The notes below the pieces were generated by a model. That model had not been told where the DNA came from and made no database searches. It saw only the letters and a program-made list of their open reading frames with translations. The translations under genes and the position numbers were made by a program. Below, one piece after another: positions 16,564 to 24,443 of a DNA stretch of 64,000 bases. This DNA comes from Pseudoflavonifractor phocaeensis (GTDB lineage: Bacteria; Bacillota; Clostridia; Oscillospirales; Oscillospiraceae): assembly GCF_021531375.1 (NCBI RefSeq), contig NZ_JADYTU010000002.1, forward strand, positions 108,059-172,058, in the 5' to 3' direction. Numbering within the stretch: the stretch's first letter is position 1; each line of letters begins with the position of its first letter.

Positions 16564-17391
16564 TCAACCCTCCACCGAATTGCGGCCGCCTACATCGGCG
16601 CCCTGGTCGCAGGTGTAGACCCAGCAGATAACATCGCCGTCCTTGAGCTGATAGCGGGAGCAGCCGTAGTTGGGGAACCACTCGTTGACCTTGTACATCC
16701 AGCCGGACAGTTCGCCGCAGTCAAACTCATACAGGTTGTGGATGCCCTCGATATAGTCGCTGTCGTAGAGGGGGGTGTTGGTGTATTCCAGGTGGATCTT
16801 CTGTTCCCGGCAGGTGCGCCGGAGCACGTCGAACACGCTTTCCCCCTCTGTAAAGGTGACAGAAATGGGCTTCAGGACCCAGCCGTCCTCCGGCACCAGC
16901 TCCGCCTTCTCCGGGTCCAGCCAGTCCATATGGCTGAGGATGGAGGCGCAGGAAATGGACAGGGTGCAGGTGCGCTCCGTATCCGAGGGGGTTGCGTCCT
17001 GGGGGCCTGCCGGCAGGGGCGCGTCTTCGGACGCCGGGATAGTGGCCGTATTCTGCTGCCCGGAGCGGTCCGCGTCCACAGATTGGATGCCGGAGGAGGA
17101 ACTGGCGTCCGGCCCGGCCTGCTCGTCAGACTGTCCGTTTTCGGAAGCGTCGGGGGGCGTTCCATCAGACTTCGCGGCCCCGTCCGGTCCGACCCCGGGG
17201 CCCGGAGTTTGGGAGGACTCTGCCGGGTCGGAGACGGAGGCCGGGACGCTGTTCTCTGGGGAGCTCCCGCCGTCCGACGCCGGAAAGCCTGATGTGCCGG
17301 GGGCGCTGCCGCCGTACCAGAAGGCCCCGGCCAGCACCGCCGCGATCAGGATCGGGAGTATGACCTTCCATTTGTTGTTCTTCCACCACAT
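16564..17391 (-). CDS. membrane-anchored DUF4430 (transcobalamin-C-like) protein
   Basis: The 275-residue protein has an uncleaved signal or anchor (KWKVILPILIAAVLAGAFWYG), then about 110 residues of low-complexity Ser/Pro/Gly/Asp linker, and a C-terminal DUF4430-type domain from about 140 with the motifs GESVFDVLRRTC, GIHNLYEFDCGELSGWMYKVN and DGDVICWVYTCDQG. This domain is related to the C-terminal part of cobalamin carrier proteins. Being the first gene before ECF T and A-A-S, it is probably a surface ligand-capture factor for that transporter. Confidence 0.82.
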   Translation of the reverse strand: MWWKNNKWKVILPILIAAVLAGAFWYGGSAPGTSGFPASDGGSSPENSVPASVSDPAESSQTPGPGVGPDGAAKSDGTPPDASENGQSDEQAGPDASSSSGIQSVDADRSGQQNTATIPASEDAPLPAGPQDATPSDTERTCTLSISCASILSHMDWLDPEKAELVPEDGWVLKPISVTFTEGESVFDVLRRTCREQKIHLEYTNTPLYDSDYIEGIHNLYEFDCGELSGWMYKVNEWFPNYGCSRYQLKDGDVICWVYTCDQGADVGGRNSVEG

Positions 17392-17448
17392 ATTCTCTCG
17401 CTCCTCATCATCTCAGGTTTCGCGGCCTGCGGGCGGTTAGAAAAAGAC

Positions 17449-17475
17449 AACAGGCCACCCTGCGAGCGGCCTGTT
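17449..17475 (-). terminator. candidate leader terminator (attenuator) upstream of the importer operon
   Basis: On the minus strand, AACAGGCC and GGCCTGTT form an 8-bp stem followed by GTCTTTTT. It lies between the putative promoter near 17556-17561 and the first start codon at 17391, so it may attenuate the operon. Confidence 0.6.
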
Positions 17476-17555
17476 TCTCATGAATGGGCGGTAGGGACGG
17501 CCTCGTACGGACCGCTTCACAGGGACCGAAAGGTGCTGTTATTTCAATGAAAAAT

Positions 17556-17561
17556 ATTATA
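17556..17561 (-). promoter_or_regulatory. extended -10 promoter for the DUF4430-ECF-FecCD operon
   Basis: Minus-strand TGTTATAAT has a consensus -10 with TG extension; a good -35 is not visible. It would give a leader of about 155 bases. Confidence 0.5.
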
Positions 17562-17760
17562 ACACAGCTTCCATGGAGATAGGAAGTATATTGCTGAAGA
17601 AAATTCTCTGCGGCAAATTTTGGGAAAATGAAAAGAATAACAAGCTTTACTCAAGAATATCACATTTTATGGCCCAGGCGTTTGAACGGTGTCAGGAAAT
17701 GCCGGAGACATCAAATAGGAAGCCTCTGACGTTGGAAAAGGGGAATGAGATACAATCCGC

Positions 17761-17870
17761 GACGACGTGGAACCCGCGGACACGTTCGATGCGCTGACAT
17801 TCAAGCCTGCACCCTAGAACCAAATCACAACCCAGCGCAGCGGCTGTGATTTGGAAAAGAGGGACAAAGC
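17761..17870 (-). repeat. structured repeat, copy B (stem with CCGCTGCGCTGGG loop)
   Basis: Arms 17820-17829 and 17845-17854 form a 10-bp stem around the loop CCCAGCGCAGCGG (plus-strand reading). The flank on the low-coordinate side (CCACGTCGTCGCGG on the minus strand) is shared with copy A at 21391-21495. Copy C lies at 30081-30135. In copies A and C this element lies downstream of a minus-strand tRNA. The rest of 17572-18034 has no convincing gene. Confidence 0.7.
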
Positions 17871-17886
17871 GGACATTGTTCCGACG

Positions 17887-17914
17887 TGGTGCAGGTAGTG
17901 GAGACCGAACCTGC
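17887..17914 (-). pseudogene. 3' fragment of a tRNA-Leu (T-arm and acceptor with CCA)
   Basis: Minus strand reads GGTTCGGTCTCCAC then TACCTGC-A-CCA. It aligns with the 3' end and downstream flank of the intact tRNA-Leu at 21568-21652. Its acceptor strand TACCTGC is perfectly complementary to GCAGGTA, the 5' acceptor strand of the 5' fragment at 21718-21756. The T-stem is degenerate. Confidence 0.6.
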
Positions 17915-17963
17915 TGAATGAATGCGGAGAGCGGATCAATGATGTGTAGCGGGAAAAAGACTA

Positions 17964-18011
17964 TTGACAAATTTATTAGAAAGAATATAATAATATTAAA
18001 ATCATTCTAAT
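17964..18011 (+). promoter_or_regulatory. fur-type promoter with overlapping palindrome
   Basis: TTGACA (17964-17969), 16-base spacer, TATAAT (17986-17991). ATTAGAA (17975-17981) and its complement TTCTAAT (18005-18011) flank the -10 in AT-rich DNA, a plausible autoregulatory operator. Confidence 0.65.
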
Positions 18012-18034
18012 TTATAACTGGACATGATGTGCAT

Positions 18035-18412
18035 ATGACAAAGTACGAGAAAGCGATTTACGATATTGTTGCCACGAGCCATGAACATCTGACCGTCAAT
18101 CAGGTTTATGAGCGGCTGAAAGGCGATTATCCCAAAGTGGCCCCCGCAACGGTATACAACAATCTGAACAAGCTGTGGGAATCCGGTTTTATCCGCAAAG
18201 TCTCCGTTGAGGGTGTGCCGGACCGGTATGATTCGCCGCAGAAGCATGACCACCTTGTCTGCAAGCATTGCGGGAAAATCATGGATATCTCCTTTGAAGA
18301 CTTGACTGCGCCCCTGCGCAGTCAACTGGGAGAGGACTTTTTGTACTATGACCTGAAAGTATACTATCTCTGTCCGGAATGTAGGGCAGAGAAGGCAAGA
18401 AAAACGAGATAA
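18035..18412 (+). CDS. Fur/PerR-family transcriptional regulator
   Basis: This 125-residue regulator has an N-terminal winged helix (TVNQVYERL to ATVYNNLNKLWESGFIRKV) and a C-terminal metal-binding half with HDHLVCKHCGK and CPEC, the two CXXC pairs of the structural zinc site. The sequence YDSPQKHDHLVC carries His residues at the regulatory site, so it could be a peroxide sensor (PerR) or iron sensor. A GTG at 18029 is an alternative start; no strong ribosome site favours either. It precedes the QueD-like and hydrogenase-rubrerythrin genes, fitting redox control. Confidence 0.88.
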   Translation: MTKYEKAIYDIVATSHEHLTVNQVYERLKGDYPKVAPATVYNNLNKLWESGFIRKVSVEGVPDRYDSPQKHDHLVCKHCGKIMDISFEDLTAPLRSQLGEDFLYYDLKVYYLCPECRAEKARKTR

Positions 18413-18485
18413 GCGACGCATGGAACGGTGCACATGTGGGCGCGTCAATGCGCCCACAAATAATAAAACAGGAGGAGTATTGATT

Positions 18486-19052
18486 ATGAGAAGCATTACG
18501 ACATTGAATCTGCAGTATGCACACAGATTTTACGGCTTCAAGGGCGAGGCCCAGTATCTCCACGGCCACACCGGCGTCCTGACCATTGAGGTGGAGGATT
18601 CCATCGAGCCCGGCGTGAACATGGTCTTTCCCTGCAACGAGATCCAGAAGACCGCCTGGGAGGTTCTGAAGAACTTTGACCATGCCCTCATTCTGAGAGA
18701 GGACGACCCGCTCCTGCCCGCCATCCTTGACGTTTACGAAAAGCAGGGGATCAAGGACGGCACGCCGGCCAACAAGATGAAGGGCCCCGCATTCAAGACG
18801 GAGCTTGCCACCGCCTATCCCGAGTGCCGTTTGGTGGTGACCAAGGAGACCATGACGGTGGAAGGCATGATCAAGATCGTGTACGACCTGCTGAAGGACA
18901 AGCTGAACATCGCCAAGCTCACCTTTACCAGCGGCGTCAACGCGGCCTCCGCGGAATTTGAGACCAAGAACAACATCGACCGCTGCCCGCTGTGCGGCAT
19001 CGCCTTGAATGAAAAGGGCGTCTGCCCGAAGTGCGGGTATAAGAAAGGCTGA
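18486..19052 (+). CDS. QueD/6-pyruvoyl-tetrahydropterin-synthase-like protein with a C-terminal zinc ribbon
   Basis: The 188-residue protein has the fold signature of 6-carboxytetrahydropterin synthase: zinc ligands H13 and the HGH of YLHGHTG, and a late glutamate region. The catalytic Cys usually found a few residues before LHGH is not there (the segment reads FYGFKGEAQYLHGH), so normal QueD chemistry is doubtful. Residues about 165-185 add a zinc ribbon, CPLCGIALNEKGVCPKCGY. GGAGGAG precedes ATG 18486. It lies between the Fur regulator and the hydrogenase gene. Confidence 0.8.
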   Translation: MRSITTLNLQYAHRFYGFKGEAQYLHGHTGVLTIEVEDSIEPGVNMVFPCNEIQKTAWEVLKNFDHALILREDDPLLPAILDVYEKQGIKDGTPANKMKGPAFKTELATAYPECRLVVTKETMTVEGMIKIVYDLLKDKLNIAKLTFTSGVNAASAEFETKNNIDRCPLCGIALNEKGVCPKCGYKKG

Positions 19053-19069
19053 TTGAGGGAATTGCCTGC

Positions 19070-19101
19070 GGAAGCGCCAGGGCAAACGTCCTGGCGCTTC
19101 C
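19070..19101 (+). terminator. hairpin after the QueD-like gene
   Basis: A 12-bp stem (19070-19081 with 19090-19101) followed by CTTTG; a weak T-tract may allow read-through into the hydrogenase gene. Confidence 0.65.
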
Positions 19102-19190
19102 CTTTGTCGGAATGGATCATCGAAAATGGAACAGGTCAGCAGCCTGTGAAACCGTTGATCCGGATATGATTTGATTGGGAGGAGATCATC

Positions 19191-21239
19191 ATGGCACAGC
19201 ATTTGCCATTGTCAGTTCGTGTCCCCATTGAGGAGGACAACCCCAGCATTTGCCGGAACGAAGCTCTGTGCATCAAGTGCGGCATGTGCAAGGAGGTCTG
19301 CACACAGCAGATCGGCATACATGGTACATACACCCTGGAGGAGACCGGCGGAAAGGCCATCTGCATCCACTGCGGCCAGTGCGCCAATGTCTGCCCGCCC
19401 ACCAGCATCACCGAGGTCTACGAATATCCGGCAGTCCGCTCCGCCGTGAAGGATCCGGACAAGGTGGTCATCGTCAGCACCTCTCCCTCCGTCCGCGCGG
19501 CGCTGGGCGAGGAATTCGGAATGCCCAAGGGTTCCTTTGTCCAAGGGAAAATGGTGGCCCTGCTGCGGGCCCTGGGCGCCGACTATGTGCTGGATACCAA
19601 CTTTGCCGCCGACCTGACCATCGTGGAGGAGGCCAGCGAGCTGATCCAGCGCATCACCACCGGGGACAAGCCTCTGCCTCAGTTCACCAGCTGCTGCCCC
19701 GCCTGGGTCAAGTTCGCGGAGACCTATTACCCGGAGCTGCTGCCCAACATCTCCAGCGCCAAGAGCCCCATCGGGATGCAGGGCCCCACCATCAAGACCT
19801 ACTTCGCCAAGAAGATGGGCATTGACCCGGAGAAGATCGTCAATGTGGCCCTGACCCCCTGCACGGCCAAGAAGTTCGAAATTCGACGCTCCGAGATGAA
19901 TGCGTCGGGCAAAGAGCTGGGCATCCCCACCATGCGGGACATGGACCAGGTCATCACCACCCGGGAGCTGGCCATGTGGGCCAAGGAGGAGGGCGTTGAC
20001 TTCGCCTCCCTGCCTGACAGCGACTATGACCGCCTGATGGGCGAGGCCTCCGGCGCGGGCGTCATCTTCGGCAATACCGGCGGCGTCATGGAGGCCGCCC
20101 TGCGGACGGCTTACGCCTTTATCACCGGCCAGCAGCCCCCCGAGGCCCTGCTGGACCTGCAGCCCGTCCGGGGCTACGACGGCATCCGGGAGGCCAGTCT
20201 GGACATCAATGGCATCACGGTGAACGTGGCTGTCGTCTACGGCACTGCCAACGCCCGGAAGATGATCGATCGGGTGAAATCCGGTGAGAAGCAGTACCAC
20301 TTCATTGAGGTCATGACTTGCCCCGGTGGCTGCATTGGCGGAGGCGGACAACCCCGGGATATTCTGGCGGATGCCGACGAGATCCGCAAGGCCCGGATCG
20401 GCAGCCTGTACCAGCGGGACGCGGCCATGCAACAGCGCCTGAGCCATGAGAACCAGGAAATCAAGCAAATTTATGAGGAATTCTACGGCCAGCCTTTGAG
20501 CGAGCTTGCAGAAAAAATGCTGCACACGGCCTATCTGGACCGGAGCGGCGACTTAAAGCAAGGAGGAGCAAAACAAATGGTAAAGTGGAAATGCAAGGTA
20601 TGCGGTTACATCTACGAGGGTGAGGAGCTGCCCGTGGACTTCGAATGCCCCATCTGCAAGCAGCCCGCGTCCGCCTTTGAGAAGGTGGAGGAGACCCCAG
20701 CGGCTGGAACCTCTCCCTACGCCGGCACCAAGACGGAAAAGAACCTGGAGGAGGCCTTCGCCGGTGAGAGCCAGGCCCGGAATAAGTATACCTTCTTCGC
20801 GCTGGTGGCCCAGCGGGAGGGTTATGAGGAACTGGCGGAGCTGTTTTTAAAGACCGCCCGCAATGAGCAGGAGCATGCCCGCGTCTGGTATCAGGAGTTG
20901 GGCCACATCGGCACCACCGCCGAGAATCTGCTGGCTGCCGCCGAGGGTGAGAACTACGAGTGGACCGACATGTATGACCGTATGGCCCGGGAGGCGGACG
21001 AGGAAGGCTTCCACGACCTGGCGGACCGGTTCCGCATGGTGGGCGCCATTGAGAAGCGACACGAGGAGCGCTACCGCAAGCTGCTCAACGACGTGCAGAT
21101 GAAGCAGGTCTTTGAGAAGAGCGGCCAAGCCATGTGGGAGTGCCGGGTCTGCGGTCATATTGTGGTGGGCGCCAAGGCCCCCGAGGTCTGCCCCGTGTGC
21201 AAGTACAGCCAGGCGTATTTTGAGGTGCATAAGATCTGA
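19191..21239 (+). CDS. [FeFe] hydrogenase fused in frame to rubredoxin-rubrerythrin-rubredoxin
   Basis: A continuous 682-residue frame. Residues 20-75 hold two [4Fe-4S] motifs ([22 protein letters not shown]). The H-cluster domain follows: L1 TSCCPAW at 166-172, L2 TPCTAKKFE at 222-230 (the common Met of MPCT is Thr here), and L3 EVMTCPGGC at 373-381 with GGGGQP. From 463: rubredoxin (WKCKVCGY and ECPICK), a rubrerythrin diiron four-helix domain (about 510-640; [28 protein letters not shown]), and a second rubredoxin (ECRVCGH, CPVCKY). It may couple hydrogen or ferredoxin electrons to peroxide removal. A complete ribosome site and ATG inside the frame suggest a separately made rubrerythrin too. 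Confidence 0.9.
   Translation: MAQHLPLSVRVPIEEDNPSICRNEALCIKCGMCKEVCTQQIGIHGTYTLEETGGKAICIHCGQCANVCPPTSITEVYEYPAVRSAVKDPDKVVIVSTSPSVRAALGEEFGMPKGSFVQGKMVALLRALGADYVLDTNFAADLTIVEEASELIQRITTGDKPLPQFTSCCPAWVKFAETYYPELLPNISSAKSPIGMQGPTIKTYFAKKMGIDPEKIVNVALTPCTAKKFEIRRSEMNASGKELGIPTMRDMDQVITTRELAMWAKEEGVDFASLPDSDYDRLMGEASGAGVIFGNTGGVMEAALRTAYAFITGQQPPEALLDLQPVRGYDGIREASLDINGITVNVAVVYGTANARKMIDRVKSGEKQYHFIEVMTCPGGCIGGGGQPRDILADADEIRKARIGSLYQRDAAMQQRLSHENQEIKQIYEEFYGQPLSELAEKMLHTAYLDRSGDLKQGGAKQMVKWKCKVCGYIYEGEELPVDFECPICKQPASAFEKVEETPAAGTSPYAGTKTEKNLEEAFAGESQARNKYTFFALVAQREGYEELAELFLKTARNEQEHARVWYQELGHIGTTAENLLAAAEGENYEWTDMYDRMAREADEEGFHDLADRFRMVGAIEKRHEERYRKLLNDVQMKQVFEKSGQAMWECRVCGHIVVGAKAPEVCPVCKYSQAYFEVHKI
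20561..20579 (+). promoter_or_regulatory. internal ribosome-binding site and ATG for free rubrerythrin
   Basis: AAGGAGGAG at 20560-20568 precedes an in-frame ATG at 20577, giving a 220-residue rubredoxin-rubrerythrin-rubredoxin beginning [13 protein letters not shown]. The linker residues translated from this site (KQGGAKQ) look like former non-coding sequence. Confidence 0.75.
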
Positions 21240-21302
21240 GCCTCCGCGGCCCAGGCTGACGCCGGGGTATTCTGAGACGTCCACTAGTGATTGAAACAGA
21301 AG

Positions 21303-21339
21303 AAAATCTGCGTATAACTTTTGTTATACGCAGATTTTT
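21303..21339 (+). terminator. terminator after the hydrogenase-rubrerythrin gene
   Basis: A 16-bp stem (21303-21318 with 21323-21338) ending in a T-tract. Confidence 0.92.
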
Positions 21340-21390
21340 CTGTTTGAAGGGAACGAATACGGTCCGGGCACAGGCTTTCGCTATGCAGTC

Positions 21391-21495
21391 CGCGACGACG
21401 TGGAAAGCGTGAACACTTTCGAGGCATTAACTTTCAGGTTCGCACTAAAAACCGAATCGAAGCCCAGCGCAGCGGGTTCGATTCGGAAAGGAGGA
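21391..21495 (-). repeat. structured repeat, copy A, downstream of tRNA-Leu
   Basis: Minus strand: CCGAATCGAA pairs with TTCGATTCGG around a CCGCTGCGCTGGG loop, followed by TTTTT. The stem sequence differs from copies B and C but complementarity is kept. A second hairpin (GCGACGACTTTTT with AAAAAGTC) sits between it and the tRNA at about 21508-21542. Confidence 0.7.
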
Positions 21496-21567
21496 GCGAC
21501 GTAGTGAATGAGCGATGACTTTTTAGAATAAAAAGTCGTCGCGAACGATACGAAGTCCGCGACGACG

Positions 21568-21652
21568 TGGTACGGGTAGTGGGACTCGAACCCACACGCC
21601 TCTCGGCAGAGGAACCTAAATCCTCCGAGTCTACCAATTCCACCATACCCGC
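21568..21652 (-). tRNA. tRNA-Leu(TAG)
   Basis: 85-nt class II tRNA with encoded CCA, acceptor GCGGGTA, anticodon loop TTTAGGT (anticodon TAG), a long variable arm and T-arm GTGGGTTCGAGTCCCAC. The 1:72 pair is a G-U wobble. Confidence 0.93.
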
Positions 21653-21717
21653 GTATATGAACGACAGAGCTTATCTGTCGCTTTTTATTTACTAAAAACC
21701 TTCACTGAGGTGACAGC

Positions 21718-21756
21718 ACCTAAATCTCGCATGTCTGCCAATTCCGCCATACCTGC
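21718..21756 (-). pseudogene. 5' fragment of a second tRNA-Leu, broken after the anticodon loop
   Basis: Minus strand reads GCAGGTATGGCGGAATTGGC then AGACATGCGAGATTTAGGT: acceptor 5' strand, D-arm and anticodon loop TTTAGGT of a tRNA-Leu(TAG). Beyond the loop the sequence departs from any tRNA. Its acceptor strand matches the 3' fragment at 17887-17914 rather than the neighbouring intact tRNA. Confidence 0.75.
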
Positions 21757-21906
21757 CTATCTGAACTGCTGGCAGAAATCCCGGTAGTAATTTTATTAGC
21801 AGGAAATGATTTTTTTCGTTTGTTCGTATCCGCCAAACCAAACAGGTGACCTGCGTTCAAGTGAATCTGCGTCCATCGCGCCCACCTGTCAAGAGAATCA
21901 AATGTT

Positions 21907-21935
21907 ATGATACACAAAACGGTGTAAAAAGTCAA
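21907..21935 (-). promoter_or_regulatory. promoter for the tRNA-Leu locus
   Basis: Minus strand TTGACT (21935-21930), 17-base spacer, TATCAT (21912-21907), upstream of the broken and intact tRNA-Leu. Confidence 0.6.
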
Positions 21936-22317
21936 TGGTACGGGAAAAGAGCCTTACCGTGAAAAAATGGAACGGAGCCGGAAGCGATTCCCGGATATAG
22001 CCGTCCGGTTCCCCTTTTGCGGAAGAAGCCCATTTCCGGCATGCTCTGTAAAAAGCCCAAAAAGCACACAAATGTTTGGTGGGGCAAACATCCGATCAAG
22101 CGGGATTTACCAATACCAACCGGTGCTTGAATTGCCAAGACAGTACCGCTTTGCCCCTTGCCGGGCGTCCTCTGATATGAAGAGAGGATATACCGTCCCT
22201 TTTGCCTCTTGGACTGCTGGGAAAATCCACGGCGATTTCACAAACCAGCTTTGTTGCGGATCGTTTTTCGACGTGGTATGATGAACTCGACAAGTCGGTA
22301 TTTGTGGAGATAAGAAA
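21936..22317. other. intergenic stretch without a recognisable gene
   Basis: About 380 bases separate the tRNA-Leu promoter from the DUF1232 gene. Open frames exist on both strands, but none has a ribosome site or a recognisable protein pattern. Decayed sequence is likely. Confidence 0.4.
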
Positions 22318-22683
22318 ATGAGCTTAAAAGAACGGGCAAAAAAGTTAAAAATGGAGATTCCAACGGTATTTTTGGCATTAAAAGATCAAGATACACCAAT
22401 ACTTGCAAAAAGATTTGCAAGTATAACAGTAGTATATGCACTTTCGCCTATTGATTTGGTTCCAGGCTTTATTCCTGTTTTAGGATATTTAGATGATATT
22501 ATTCTATTACCGATGTTGGTAGCATTGACGAAAAAGTTTATCCCTAGGGATATCATGGAAAGAAACAGACGGGAAGCAGAGGGATTGTGGGAAAGTGGAA
22601 AACCTAAAAAGTGGTATTATGCTATTCCGATTGTATTGTTTTGGATTGTTATCATTGTGTTGATAATCAAAATAGTTTTATAA
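22318..22683 (+). CDS. DUF1232 (YkvA-like) small membrane protein
   Basis: This 121-residue protein carries the DUF1232 core YALSPIDLVPGFIPVLGYLD followed by DIILLPMLV, with one hydrophobic hairpin there and a C-terminal transmembrane helix (YAIPIVLFWIVIIVLIIKIVL). The family is widespread and of unknown function. GGAGATAAG precedes the ATG. Its codon use is markedly AT-rich compared with its neighbours (many ATA, TTA and AAA codons), suggesting recent transfer. Confidence 0.85.
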   Translation: MSLKERAKKLKMEIPTVFLALKDQDTPILAKRFASITVVYALSPIDLVPGFIPVLGYLDDIILLPMLVALTKKFIPRDIMERNRREAEGLWESGKPKKWYYAIPIVLFWIVIIVLIIKIVL

Positions 22684-22710
22684 GAAAAGTGAATCGAATT
22701 CCAGTTTATC

Positions 22711-22735
22711 GGGCAGTCCTGTTTTAGGACTGCCC
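22711..22735 (+). terminator. terminator after the DUF1232 gene
   Basis: A perfect 10-bp stem (22711-22720 with 22726-22735) followed by TTGTTG. Confidence 0.75.
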
Positions 22736-22831
22736 TTGTTGTACAGGGGGAAATTATGTAAAAAGATGAGTAAAATTGGAAAATAAGCTCAGATCAGCCC
22801 GAAAGGTAACAGGGAGAATATGCCCTTTTGC

Positions 22832-22860
22832 TTGCAATATGGCAAATCCTATTGTAAAAT
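22832..22860 (+). promoter_or_regulatory. promoter for the DUF512-der operon
   Basis: TTGCAA (22832-22837), 17-base spacer, TAAAAT (22855-22860). Confidence 0.75.
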
Positions 22861-22907
22861 GAAAAGAACGTTCTTCTGCGCATCAACAGACAAGGCGGTG
22901 AACATCT

Positions 22908-24287
22908 GTGAGTATGACGGTCATCCGGTCAGTGGACCCCCGCAGTCCGGCCCATCGGGCGGGAGTGCGGGTGGGGGAGACCTTGACCCACATCAACGGC
23001 CACCAGATCGTGGATGTGCTGGACTATAAATTTTACAGCTACGACCCCCGGCTGGAGCTGACGCTGAAAGCGACCGACGGCTCCGTCCGTACCCTCCGGG
23101 TCCGCAAATCCGAGGGGGAGGATCTGGGACTGGAGTTCGAGACCTATCTGATGGACCGGGCCCGCTCCTGCGCCAACAACTGCATCTTCTGCTTTGTGGA
23201 CCAGATGCCTCCGGGGATGCGGAAGAGCCTGTATTTCAAGGACGACGACGCCCGGCTCTCCTTCCTCATGGGCAACTATTTGACCCTGACCAATTTGTCC
23301 CAGCGGGAGGTCCAGCGGATCATCGACCTTCGTATCTCGCCCATCAACGTGTCTGTCCACACCACCGACCCGGTGCTGCGGTGCGAGATGCTGAAAAACA
23401 AGCGGGCGGGGGAGTCCATTGAAACCATGCGCCGCTTCGCCCAAAACCACATTACCATGAACTGCCAGATCGTCTCCTGTCCCGGCATCAACGACGGCCC
23501 TGCGCTGGACAGGACGCTGAAGGAGCTGGCTGAGATGTATCCGGCGGTAAACAGTATCTCGGTGGTGCCGGTGGGCGTGACCCGTTTCCGGGAGGGCCTG
23601 TATCCCCTGACTCCCTACGACCGGGAGGGAGCCGCCCGGGTACTGGACCAGGTGGAGGCCTTCGCCGCCCGGCATCTGGAAGAGAAGGGGACCCGCCTGG
23701 TGTGGTGCTCCGACGAGTTTTACCTCCTGGCTGGCCGGGACCTGCCCCCGGAGGACTACTTTGAGGAATTCACCCAGTTGGATAACGGCGTGGGGATGCT
23801 GCGCCTGCTGACTGAGGAGTTCCGCCGGGCGTTGGACCTGATGGAACCGGAGGAGATGGCGGGGGCAGCGCCCTTCTCCATCGCCACCGGCGTGTCTGCC
23901 GGCCCATTTTTAACCCGATTGGTTGACATGGCCCGGGAAAAATGTGATACAATAAAAGGCACGGTGTACCCCATCGTCAACCGCTTTTTCGGAGAGACCA
24001 TCACCGTGGCCGGATTGGTCACCGGCGGCGATCTCATCGACCAGCTCCGGGGGAAGCAGCTGGGGGAGCGGCTGCTCATCCCCGCCAATATGCTCCGCTC
24101 CGGGGAGCGGGTCTTTCTGGACGACGTGTCACTGGACGATGTGGAGCGGGAGCTGGGCGTCCCGGTGATCCCGGTGGCCCAGGACGGCTATGAGCTGCTG
24201 GACGCCGTCTGCGGTATCCAGACCGGACCCGCTGCGTTTGGCGGGCAGACCCTGCCGGAGGATGAGTGGTACCGGTATAATCGGTAA
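22908..24287 (+). CDS. DUF512 protein: PDZ domain plus radical-SAM-like iron-sulfur domain
   Basis: The 459-residue protein starts with a PDZ-like domain (VDPRSPAHRAGVRVGETLTH, residues 9-28), then a radical-SAM-type Cys cluster CANNCIFCFVDQMP (Cys 88, 92, 95) and the DUF512 C-terminal region ending GYELLDAV. The family is conserved in Clostridia, often beside der and plsY as here, but its reaction is unknown to me. I prefer the GTG at 22908 because AGGCGGTG lies seven bases upstream; ATG 22914 is an alternative. Confidence 0.88.
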   Translation: MSMTVIRSVDPRSPAHRAGVRVGETLTHINGHQIVDVLDYKFYSYDPRLELTLKATDGSVRTLRVRKSEGEDLGLEFETYLMDRARSCANNCIFCFVDQMPPGMRKSLYFKDDDARLSFLMGNYLTLTNLSQREVQRIIDLRISPINVSVHTTDPVLRCEMLKNKRAGESIETMRRFAQNHITMNCQIVSCPGINDGPALDRTLKELAEMYPAVNSISVVPVGVTRFREGLYPLTPYDREGAARVLDQVEAFAARHLEEKGTRLVWCSDEFYLLAGRDLPPEDYFEEFTQLDNGVGMLRLLTEEFRRALDLMEPEEMAGAAPFSIATGVSAGPFLTRLVDMAREKCDTIKGTVYPIVNRFFGETITVAGLVTGGDLIDQLRGKQLGERLLIPANMLRSGERVFLDDVSLDDVERELGVPVIPVAQDGYELLDAVCGIQTGPAAFGGQTLPEDEWYRYNR

Positions 24288-24443
24288 AGGCAGGGTGCGG
24301 CATCGGCCGGACAGGAACCGCTGCCCCATACGCTGAAAAAATTAGTTTTCCAATATTTTATATTTCTGCACGTTGCATTGTGTGTTTTACCCCCATTGTG
24401 CCTCGTGTATGAAGTGCGAGAGAATCAGGAGTGAGAAAGGATT

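Noticed and set aside
17392..17560. Cobalamin riboswitch upstream of the DUF4430-ECF operon
   Set aside because: Neither the B12-box nor the usual flanking conserved segments could be found, although a leader terminator is present.
21967..22281. A 104-codon plus-strand frame before the DUF1232 gene
   Set aside because: No ribosome site, no recognisable pattern and several frames of similar length; treated as decayed intergenic DNA.
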